A stretch of 50,320 bases of DNA from Rubrivivax sp. (lineage in GTDB: Bacteria; Pseudomonadota; Gammaproteobacteria; Burkholderiales; Burkholderiaceae_C): the NCBI GenBank assembly GCA_018780805.1, contig JADMJD010000020.1:1-50320 (forward strand), given 5' to 3'. The notes below the pieces were generated by a model. That model worked only from the letters and a program-made list of their open reading frames with translations, was not told the DNA's origin and did not search any database. Positions 26,206 through 33,074 of the stretch are shown piece after piece (position 1 is the stretch's first letter; the number at the start of each line of letters is the position of its first letter). Position numbers and translations under genes: made by a program.

Positions 26206-27381
26206 ATGAAAAAGACCTTCACATTCGCCACCCATGCGGCCGTCGGCGCGCTCGCGCTGGCCGCCCACCTGTCCGCCGCGGCCCAGCAGGGCCCGGTCAA
26301 GGTCGGCCTGATGCTGCCGGCCACCGGCACCTTCGCCGCCCTGGGCGACATGATCGAAAAGGGCTTCAAGCTCGCGATCGACGAACAAGGCGGCAAACTC
26401 GCCGGCCGCGACATCCAGTACTTCAAGGTCGACGACGAGAGCGACCCGTCCAAGGCCACGGACAACGTCAACAAGCTGATCAAGCGCGACCAGGTCGACG
26501 TGATCATCGGCACCGTGCACTCCGGCGTCGCGATGGGCATGGCCAAGGCCGCCAAGGACAGCAACACGCTGCTGATCGTGCCCAACGCGGGTGCCGATGC
26601 CGTCACCGGCCCGATGTGCGCGCCCAACATCTTCCGCTCCAGCTTCAGCAACTGGCAGCCGGGTTATGCCACCGGCATCGTCGCGGCCCAGAAGGGCTAC
26701 AAGAAGGCGATGACCATCACCTGGAACTACGCCGCCGGCTCGGAGACGGTCAAGGGCTTCAAGGAGGCCTTCGAGAAAGGCGGCGGCAAGGTCAGCAAGG
26801 AGCTGAACCTGCCCTTCCCCAACGTCGAGTTCCAGGCCCTGCTGACGCAGATCGCGGCGGAGAAACCCGACGTGGTATTTGCCTTCTTCGCGGGCGGCGG
26901 TGCCGTCAAGTTCGTGAAGGACTACGACGCTGCTGGCCTGAAGAAAACCGTGCCGCTGATGGGCTCGGGTTTCCTGACCGACGGCACGCTGGAGGCGCAG
27001 GGCGCGTCGGCCCAGGGCCTGATCACGGCGCTGCACTACGGCGACGAGATCAACACGCCGCGCAACACCGCGTTCCGCAACAAGTTTGCCGTCACCTACA
27101 AGGCCAACCCGGACGTCTACGCGCTGCAGGGCTACGACGCTGCGCAGATGCTGCTGGCCGGTGCCAATGCCGTGAAGGGCGACGTGACCGGCAAACGTGA
27201 TGCGCTGATCGCCGCGATGCGCAAGGTGCAGATCGACAGCCCGCGCGGCAAGTTCACGCTCAGCCCGCAGCACAACCCGACCCAGGACTTCTACATCCGC
27301 GAGGTCAAGGGCAACTACAACGTCGTCACCGGCGTGGCCGTCAAGGCCCTGGCCGACCCGGGCCGCGGCTGCAAGATGTGA
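26206..27381 (+). CDS. ABC transporter periplasmic binding protein, branched-chain amino acid (LivK) type
   Basis: The 391-residue protein has a signal peptide (MKKTFTFATHAAVGALALAAHLSAAAQ) and a type-I periplasmic binding fold: VKVGLMLPATGTFAALG, DVIIGTVHSGVAMGMAKAAKD, NIFRSSFSNWQPGYATG and DVVFAFFAGGGAVKFVKDYD. Members of this family carry branched-chain amino acids, but many serve aromatic acids. Position 83 bases after pobA suggests an aromatic substrate such as 4-hydroxybenzoate; this is inference. No permease or ATPase genes of the same system are in the window. It converges with the GST gene. Confidence 0.88.
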   Translation: MKKTFTFATHAAVGALALAAHLSAAAQQGPVKVGLMLPATGTFAALGDMIEKGFKLAIDEQGGKLAGRDIQYFKVDDESDPSKATDNVNKLIKRDQVDVIIGTVHSGVAMGMAKAAKDSNTLLIVPNAGADAVTGPMCAPNIFRSSFSNWQPGYATGIVAAQKGYKKAMTITWNYAAGSETVKGFKEAFEKGGGKVSKELNLPFPNVEFQALLTQIAAEKPDVVFAFFAGGGAVKFVKDYDAAGLKKTVPLMGSGFLTDGTLEAQGASAQGLITALHYGDEINTPRNTAFRNKFAVTYKANPDVYALQGYDAAQMLLAGANAVKGDVTGKRDALIAAMRKVQIDSPRGKFTLSPQHNPTQDFYIREVKGNYNVVTGVAVKALADPGRGCKM

Positions 27382-27394
27382 GGCACGGGCCTGG

Positions 27395-28039
27395 TCACAC
27401 CAGTGGTGCGGCCAGGCCTTCGGTGTCGATGACCTGCTGCACCGCGGGCCTGGCCAGCAAACGCTGCAGGTAGGGCCCGATGTGCGGCAGCGTGCGCGCC
27501 GGGCGCTGCATGCCACGGGTCCAGCGGCACAGCATGAAGGTGTAGGGGTCCAGCGCGCTGAACTGCGCGCCGCCCATCCACGGGTGCTCTGACAGCCGCT
27601 GCTCGATCTGGTCGAACAGCGTGTTCAGCTTGGCCTCCACCTGGGCCTTCACCTCGGCGGCACCCGCCGTGTTGCCCGGCGCCACCAGGCGGTCGGTGTA
27701 GAAGTAGTGCGGCATCAGCGCCTGCACACTGCCCGAGAGCCACATCAGCCACTTGTAGAACTCCGCCCGCTCCGGTGTGCCCACCGCTGGCGCCAGGCTG
27801 GCCTGCGGGTGGGTGTCCAGCAGGTGCAGCACGATGGCGGCGGTTTCGTACAGCACCAGGTCGCCGTCCTGCAGCACGGGGATCAGGCCGTTGGGGTTGA
27901 GCTTCAGGTAGGCCGGCGACTTGTGCGCGTTGGCGGCGCGGTCCACCAGCTGCAGCTTGAAAGGCACGCCCAGCTCGCGCAGCAGCAGGTGCGGCGTCAT
28001 GCTGGCGTTGCCGGGGTGGTAGTGCAGGGTCAGGGCCAT
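27395..28039 (-). CDS. Glutathione S-transferase family protein
   Basis: The 214-residue cytosolic protein has an N-terminal thioredoxin-like GST domain (LTLHYHPGNASMTPHLLLRELG, LNPNGLIPVLQDGDLVLYETAAI with the conserved cis-Pro and glutathione-binding E-[TS] motif) and an all-helical C-terminal domain (SALDPYTFMLCRW). The PNG-x-IPVL and YET-A-I blocks are standard. The substrate is not evident. Start ATG 28039 is divergent from the OsmC gene, with 43 bases between the two starts. A longer open frame to 28084 runs into that gap and is not preferred. Confidence 0.9.
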   Translation of the reverse strand: MALTLHYHPGNASMTPHLLLRELGVPFKLQLVDRAANAHKSPAYLKLNPNGLIPVLQDGDLVLYETAAIVLHLLDTHPQASLAPAVGTPERAEFYKWLMWLSGSVQALMPHYFYTDRLVAPGNTAGAAEVKAQVEAKLNTLFDQIEQRLSEHPWMGGAQFSALDPYTFMLCRWTRGMQRPARTLPHIGPYLQRLLARPAVQQVIDTEGLAAPLV

Positions 28040-28082
28040 GGTGAACAATCCCGGTGGTGTCTGGTCCTGGAACGATACCGCC

Positions 28083-28547
28083 ATGAGCCTCTACAGCGCC
28101 CGCATCCTCTGGCAACGTGGTGAGCAGGTCTTCACCGACCGCCGCTACAGCCGCGCCCACCGGCTGCAGTTCGATGGGGGCACCGAGGTCCCGGGTTCGT
28201 CGTCGCCCCAGGTGGTGCCGCTGCCGTACTCCGACGCCGCCGCGGTGGACCCGGAAGAGATGTTTGTCGCCAGCCTGTCCAGCTGCCACATGCTGTGGTT
28301 CCTGGACCTGGCCTGCCGCGCCGGCTGGTGTGTGGACCACTACGACGACGATGCGCAGGGCGTGATGGCCAAGGATGCCCAGGGCCGACTGGCGATGACC
28401 CAGGTCACGCTGCAACCGGCGGTGGCCTTCGGTGGCGAACGCCGGCCCGACGCGGCCGAGATCGACCGCCTGCACCACGCGGCGCACGAGGCCTGTTTCA
28501 TCGCCAACTCCGTGCGCACCGAGCTGCGGGTGGTGCCGCGCGGCTGA
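28083..28547 (+). CDS. OsmC family peroxide-reductase-like protein
   Basis: The 154-residue protein has the two family cysteines, C68 in LSSCHMLWFL and C138 in EACFIANSV. OsmC/Ohr proteins reduce organic hydroperoxides through such a cysteine pair. The body (DPEEMFVASLSSCHM, YDDDAQGVMAKD) resembles the OsmC/YhfA branch more than Ohr. It heads the plus-strand run of photolyase-related genes, 51 bases before the first of them, and may protect against photo-oxidative damage. It diverges from the GST gene. Confidence 0.88.
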   Translation: MSLYSARILWQRGEQVFTDRRYSRAHRLQFDGGTEVPGSSSPQVVPLPYSDAAAVDPEEMFVASLSSCHMLWFLDLACRAGWCVDHYDDDAQGVMAKDAQGRLAMTQVTLQPAVAFGGERRPDAAEIDRLHHAAHEACFIANSVRTELRVVPRG

Positions 28548-28563
28548 TCATTTCCCCTTCAGG

Positions 28564-28592
28564 TTGTCAAAGATGACTGTGTGGTTCAATCT
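28564..28592 (+). promoter_or_regulatory. Candidate promoter of the photolyase-cryptochrome run
   Basis: TTGTCA, a 17-base spacer and CAATCT resemble a sigma-70 promoter. Transcription would start close to ATG 28599, giving a leaderless message; no ribosome site is seen before that ATG. Confidence 0.35.
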
Positions 28593-28598
28593 GAAACC

Positions 28599-29822
28599 AT
28601 GCAGTCAGGCACCCGCTTCCCCTCCACGCCGGACGCCGCCCGGGCCCGGCTGGCCGCCGTGCGGCCCACCGCTTATGCGCAGAGCCGGAATGCGCTGGAC
28701 GGCGCCGCCACCCAGCTGTCGCCCTACATCACGCACGGCCTGCTGAGCCTGCCCGAGGTGCTGCGCGGTGTGCTGGCGCAGGGCCCGCTGCCGGTGCAGC
28801 ACCGGTTCGTGGCGGAGCTCGGCTGGCGCGCCTGGTTCCAGCAGGCCTGGGCAGACCGCGGCGACGGCATCCTGCAGTCCTGGCACGCCGGGCCGCGGCC
28901 CGAGGCCGCCTACACCCGCGAGATGCCGGCCGACGTGCGCGAGGCAAGGACCGGCCTGCCCGTGGTGGACCGCGCCGTGCAGCAGCTGTACGCCACCGGC
29001 TGGCTGCACAACCATGCGCGGCTGTGGCTGGCCAGCTACCTGGTGCACGGGCGCGGCGTGCACTGGCGCACCGGTGCCGACTGGCTCTACGGCCACCTGC
29101 TGGACGGCGACCTGGCCAGCAACCACCTCAGCTGGCAATGGGTGGCCGGCACCGCGAGTGCCAAGCCCTACCTGTTCAACGCCGACAACGTCGCGCGCTA
29201 CGCGCCGCCCGATTGGCACAGCCCGGGCAGCGTGATCGACACCGACTACGACACCTTGGCCCGGCGCGCCGCGGGCACGCCGTTCAAGGCGCCGCTGCCC
29301 ACGCCGCCGGGTGCCGACGAACCGCGCTGCAGCGGCACGCCGCCTGCCGCCCTCGGCGCGGGACCGACCACCGCGCTGGGCGCGGTGGCACCCGACGCCG
29401 CCGCCGTTCATGGCCGCGAGGTCTGGCTGGTGCACCCCTGGTCGCTGGGCGCGCTGCCCGACGACCTGCCGCCGCAGACCCTGGTGATCGGTCTGCTGGT
29501 GGACGACTTCCACCGCGCCTGGCCCTGGAGCCCGGCGCGCTGGGCCTTTGTCGGCGAGCGCCTGGCCGCGCTGGCGCCGCTGCGCTGGCATGGCACGGCC
29601 GATCAGATCGGCCGCGCGCTGGCCTCCGCCCGCTGTGTCTGCACCGTCGACAACCCGCACATCGGGCGCTGGTTGGGGCGCTGGGCCGAGGCCTTGCCGG
29701 CGCCAGCCCTGTTCCCACCTGTGGCGCGGCGCTGCGATTCTTTTTCGCAGTGGTGGACCCGCAGCATCCGCGGCCTGCACGATGCCGGCGAGCTGCTGGC
29801 GGCGCTGGAGTCCCAGCGGTGA
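28599..29822 (+). CDS. Photolyase/cryptochrome-family FAD-binding protein with apparently permuted domain order
   Basis: The 407-residue protein opens directly with the photolyase FAD-binding helical domain (about residues 35-225): QLSPYITHGLLS, VAELGWRAWFQQAW, RTGLPVVDRAVQQLYATGWLHNHARLWLASYLVH (a shorter stretch of this carries the family's GWxHN motif) and LSWQWVAGTASAKPYLFNADN. The N-terminal alpha/beta antenna domain is missing from its usual place. After a linker, residues about 265-400 (EVWLVHPWSL, TLVIGLLVDDF, WAFVGERLAALAPLRWHG) look like a shortened antenna-type Rossmann domain placed at the C-terminus. Function is unassigned: DNA repair, light sensing or a redox role. GTG 28581 is an alternative start. 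The stop overlaps the next gene by four bases (GTGA). Confidence 0.78.
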   Translation: MQSGTRFPSTPDAARARLAAVRPTAYAQSRNALDGAATQLSPYITHGLLSLPEVLRGVLAQGPLPVQHRFVAELGWRAWFQQAWADRGDGILQSWHAGPRPEAAYTREMPADVREARTGLPVVDRAVQQLYATGWLHNHARLWLASYLVHGRGVHWRTGADWLYGHLLDGDLASNHLSWQWVAGTASAKPYLFNADNVARYAPPDWHSPGSVIDTDYDTLARRAAGTPFKAPLPTPPGADEPRCSGTPPAALGAGPTTALGAVAPDAAAVHGREVWLVHPWSLGALPDDLPPQTLVIGLLVDDFHRAWPWSPARWAFVGERLAALAPLRWHGTADQIGRALASARCVCTVDNPHIGRWLGRWAEALPAPALFPPVARRCDSFSQWWTRSIRGLHDAGELLAALESQR

Positions 29823-30727
29823 ACGCACCCGACACGACCGCGACCGACGTGCCGCTGCCCGCACCCTTGACCGTGCTCTACGACGGCGCCTGCCCGCTGT
29901 GCCGGCGCGAGATCGCGCTTTACCAGGGCTTGCCGGCCAGCGCCAAGCTGTGTTTTGCCGATGTCAGCGACTCGGCCGTGCCCCTGCCGCCGGCCACCAC
30001 CCGCGCGCAGCTGCTGGCGCGCTTCCATGTGCGCCACGCCGATGGCCGGCTGGAAAGCGGCGCCGCCGCCTTCGTGGCGCTGTGGCAGCGCCTGCCCGGC
30101 TGGCGCTGGCTGGCGGTCGCCGCGCGGCTGCCCGGTGTGCTGTGGTTGCTGGAGCGTGCCTACCGCGCCTTCCTGCCGCTGCGCCCGGCGCTGCAGGCAT
30201 GGGCGCGGCGCTGGGAGGCCGGTTACCTGGCGCGTGAGCTGCGTTCCGACCATGCCGGCGAAACCGGCGCCGTGGCCATCTACGCCGGTGTGCTGGCCGT
30301 CGCGCGCGACCCCGCGCTGCGTGCCTTTGCGCAGCGCCACCAGGCCACCGAGGCGGACCACCTGCGGCGGGTGGAAGCCTGGCTGCCCGCCGACCACCGC
30401 AGCCGGCTGCTGCCCGCCTGGCGCCTGGCCGGCTGGCTGACGGGCGCGCTGCCGGCGCTGGCCGGGCCGCGCGCGGTGTACGCCACCATTGCCGCGGTCG
30501 AGACCTTCGTCGACCAGCACTACCAGCAGCAGATCGATCACTTGCTGGCCCACGCCGGCCCCGAGGGCCTGTTGCCGATGCTGCAAAGCTGCCAGGCCGA
30601 CGAACAACACCACCGCGACGAAGCCGCCGCCAGCGCCGGCGCCTCGCCCGGCCTGGCGCTGCGCGCCTGGTGCCGCGTCGTCGGCACGGGCTCGGCCGCC
30701 GCCGTGGTGGCCGCCCGACGTTTTTAG
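29819..30727 (+). CDS. DUF393 thiol-disulfide-type domain fused to COQ7-like di-iron domain
   Basis: From GTG 29819 (overlapping the previous stop) the 302-residue protein has an N-terminal DUF393 domain with VLYDGACPLCRREI (C25, C28) and a C-terminal COQ7-like domain from about residue 133. The di-iron ligands are visible: E148 in SDHAGETGA, E178/H181, E228 in AAVETFVDQHY, and E262/H265 in DEQHH. COQ7 proteins hydroxylate demethoxyubiquinone; DUF393 proteins resemble thiol-disulfide oxidoreductases. A fusion in a photolyase run suggests a quinone- or flavin-linked redox role, which is inference. It need not be the housekeeping ubiquinone enzyme. Confidence 0.85.
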   Translation: MNAPDTTATDVPLPAPLTVLYDGACPLCRREIALYQGLPASAKLCFADVSDSAVPLPPATTRAQLLARFHVRHADGRLESGAAAFVALWQRLPGWRWLAVAARLPGVLWLLERAYRAFLPLRPALQAWARRWEAGYLARELRSDHAGETGAVAIYAGVLAVARDPALRAFAQRHQATEADHLRRVEAWLPADHRSRLLPAWRLAGWLTGALPALAGPRAVYATIAAVETFVDQHYQQQIDHLLAHAGPEGLLPMLQSCQADEQHHRDEAAASAGASPGLALRAWCRVVGTGSAAAVVAARRF

Positions 30728-30734
30728 GAAACCC

Positions 30735-31466
30735 ATGAACAACATCGTCCTGATCACCGGTGCGAGTGGCGGCATCGGCCGTGAACTGGCCAGCCAGCTG
30801 CAAGCCCAGGGCCTGCGCGTGGTGGCCGTCGGCCGCGACGCGGCGCGCCTGGCCGAGGTGCCGGCCACGCTGCGCAGCGTGGCCGACACCACCACCCCGG
30901 AAGGTGCCGCCCAGGCCATCACCGCCTGCACCGAGGCCCTGGGCGCTGCGCCGTCGCGTCTGGCGCACTGCGTGGGCAGCACGCTGATCGCACCGCTGCA
31001 CCGCACCCGTGCCGACGCCTACCGCGAGCTGATGCGCGTGAACCTGGACAGCGCGGTGTTCATGCTGCAGGCCTTCATCACCGGGCTGCAGGGCCAGCCC
31101 GGTGCGGCGGTGTTTGCCAGCTCGGTGGTGGCGCGCATCGGCGTGGCCAACCACGAGGCCATCGCCGCCGCCAAGGGCGGGGTCGAGGCCCTGGTGCGCA
31201 GTGCCGCGGCCACCTACGCGGCCCAGGGCCTGCGCGTCAACGCGGTGGCGCCCGGCATGACCGATTCGCCGATGACCAGCGGCATGTTGCGCCTGCCTGC
31301 GATGCGTGAGGGCGCCGGCCGCCAGTACCCGCTGGGCGGCGTGCAGACCGTGGCCCAGGTGGCCGATGTGATGGCCTTCCTGCTGCACGACGGCAGCGCC
31401 CGCATCACCGGCCAGGTGATCGCCGTGGACGGTGGTTTCACCACGGTGCGGCCCCTGGTCAAGTGA
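30735..31466 (+). CDS. SDR-family protein lacking the catalytic tyrosine
   Basis: The 243-residue Rossmann protein has the nucleotide motif TGASGGIG, the Asn-region motif RVNLDSAV, an active-site Ser in VFASSVVARIG, and the lysine in EAIAAAKGGVEAL. The YxxxK tyrosine is replaced: the residue four before the lysine is Ile. The C-terminal part is standard (RVNAVAPGMTDSPM, GQVIAVDGGF). The cofactor site is probably functional, but classical SDR catalysis is doubtful. It starts 7 bases after the DUF393-COQ7 gene with AGGAA upstream, and photolyase follows 7 bases later. Confidence 0.88.
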   Translation: MNNIVLITGASGGIGRELASQLQAQGLRVVAVGRDAARLAEVPATLRSVADTTTPEGAAQAITACTEALGAAPSRLAHCVGSTLIAPLHRTRADAYRELMRVNLDSAVFMLQAFITGLQGQPGAAVFASSVVARIGVANHEAIAAAKGGVEALVRSAAATYAAQGLRVNAVAPGMTDSPMTSGMLRLPAMREGAGRQYPLGGVQTVAQVADVMAFLLHDGSARITGQVIAVDGGFTTVRPLVK

Positions 31467-31473
31467 TCCCGTT

Positions 31474-32928
31474 GTGAACACCGCGCTGGTCTGGTTCAAG
31501 CGTGACCTGCGGCTGCAGGACCACGGGCCGCTGGCCGAAGCGCAGCGCTTCGAGCGTGCGCTGGCCGTTTTCATCGTCGAGCCTGCCTGGCTGGCCAGTG
31601 CCGAGTGCGACCCTCAGCACGTGGCCTTCACGCTGGCCGCGCTGGCGCCGCTGCAGTCCGATCTGGCCGAGCGGGGTTTGCCACTCTTGGTGTGCACCGG
31701 CGAAGCCACCGCGGTGCTGCAGCAGCTGCAGGCACAACACGGCGTGACGCACCTGTTCAGCCACGAAGAAACCGGCCCCGGCTGGAGCTACACACGCGAC
31801 CTGGCCGTGGCCGCCTGGTGCCGTGCGGCCGGTGTGGCCTGGACGGAATGGCCGCAAACCGGTGTGGTGCGGCGCCTGAAAGACCGGCGCGGCTGGGCCG
31901 GCCGCTGGGCGCAGCGCATGGACGCCCCGCTGCAGAGGCTGGAGGGTGGTTTCCGCGCGGTGCCCCGCCTTGCGCCGTCACCGCTGCCCACGCTGGCGGA
32001 CCTGGGCTTGCAGCCATCGCGCCCGCTGCCACCGGCCGGTGAGGCCGCGGCCCACGTGGTGCTGGAAGACTTTGTCGACGGCCGCGCGCGTGGCTACCGG
32101 CGCGCCTTGTCCAGCCCGCTCACGGCGGAGCAGGGCTGCAGCCGGCTCAGCGCCCACCTGGCCTTTGGCACGCTGTCCATGCGCCAGGTGCACCAGGCCA
32201 CCGAACACACCATCGCCACCACACCCGACCGCACGCTGGCCCACGGCCTGCGGGGTTTTGCCGGCCGGCTGCGCTGGCACTGCCACTTCATGCAGAAGCT
32301 CGAAGACGAGCCGGCCATCGAGTTCCGCAATTTCTCGCGCGTGCACGACGGCCAGCGCGACGAGACCGGTGTGGATGAAGCGCGCTTCCAGGCCTGGTGC
32401 GAAGGCCGCACCGGCTACCCGATGGTGGACGCCTGCATGCGCCAGCTGCGCACCACCGGCTGGCTGAACTTCCGCATGCGGGCGATGCTGGTCAGCTTCG
32501 CGGCCTACCACCTGTGGCTGCACTGGCGGCGGCCCGGGCAGTTCCTGGCGCGCCAGTTCCTGGATTTCGAGGCCGGCATCCACTGGCCGCAGATGCAGAT
32601 GCAAAGCGGTACCACCGGCATCAACACATTGCGCATCTACTCGCCGCGCAAACAGGCGCTGGACCAGGACCCGGATGGCCTGTACCAGCGCCGCTGGCTG
32701 CCCGAGCTCGGCACCGCCGCCTACCCCGCACCCATCGTCGACGAACGCACCGCGCTGGCCGCCGCCAAGGAGCGCCTCTACGGCCTGCGCAGCCGGCCCG
32801 AGGCGCGGCAGGAGGCACAAACCATCCAGCACCAACACGGCTCGCGCAAGAGCGGCCTGCCACCCTCGGGCATGAAGCGATCACGCACACCAAAACCACC
32901 CGACGACCGCCAGCAGGAGCTGTTCTGA
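31474..32928 (+). CDS. Cryptochrome/DNA photolyase family protein
   Basis: The 484-residue protein has the normal order: antenna domain from residue 1 (TALVWFKRDLRLQDHGPL) and FAD domain (about 215-440) with RLSAHLAFGTLSMRQVH, WHCHFMQKLEDEPAIEF, GRTGYPMVDACMRQLRTTGWLNFRMR and the late INTLRIYSPRKQALDQDPDG. This resembles the FAD-binding photolyase branch sometimes annotated as deoxyribodipyrimidine photolyase. It would use blue/UV-A light to repair pyrimidine dimers or act as a photoreceptor; which cannot be settled by eye. The lysine/arginine-rich tail after about 455 is probably flexible. Start GTG 31474 yields the conserved VWFKRDLR at residue 6. Its stop overlaps the DUF2256 ATG by one base. 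Confidence 0.92.
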   Translation: MNTALVWFKRDLRLQDHGPLAEAQRFERALAVFIVEPAWLASAECDPQHVAFTLAALAPLQSDLAERGLPLLVCTGEATAVLQQLQAQHGVTHLFSHEETGPGWSYTRDLAVAAWCRAAGVAWTEWPQTGVVRRLKDRRGWAGRWAQRMDAPLQRLEGGFRAVPRLAPSPLPTLADLGLQPSRPLPPAGEAAAHVVLEDFVDGRARGYRRALSSPLTAEQGCSRLSAHLAFGTLSMRQVHQATEHTIATTPDRTLAHGLRGFAGRLRWHCHFMQKLEDEPAIEFRNFSRVHDGQRDETGVDEARFQAWCEGRTGYPMVDACMRQLRTTGWLNFRMRAMLVSFAAYHLWLHWRRPGQFLARQFLDFEAGIHWPQMQMQSGTTGINTLRIYSPRKQALDQDPDGLYQRRWLPELGTAAYPAPIVDERTALAAAKERLYGLRSRPEARQEAQTIQHQHGSRKSGLPPSGMKRSRTPKPPDDRQQELF

Positions 32929-33074
32929 TGCCCGGCTTCAAAGGCAACAAGGCCGCCTTGCCCAGCAAACCCTGCGTGGCCTGCGGCCGGCCGATGAGCT
33001 GGCGCCGGGCCTGGGCCAAGAACTGGGCCGAGCTGAAGTACTGTTCCGACGCCTGCAGAAAGAAGAAGCCGTGA
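32928..33074 (+). CDS. DUF2256 mini-protein with four cysteines
   Basis: This 48-residue protein carries the full DUF2256 signature: KPCVACGRPMSWRRAW and KYCSDACRKKK, i.e. two CxxC-type pairs likely to bind zinc. The start ATG 32928 shares one base with the photolyase stop, and its stop overlaps the next GTG by four bases, so it is translated between two photolyase genes. DUF2256 genes are commonly next to photolyase/cryptochrome genes; the molecular role is unknown. Confidence 0.92.
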   Translation: MPGFKGNKAALPSKPCVACGRPMSWRRAWAKNWAELKYCSDACRKKKP

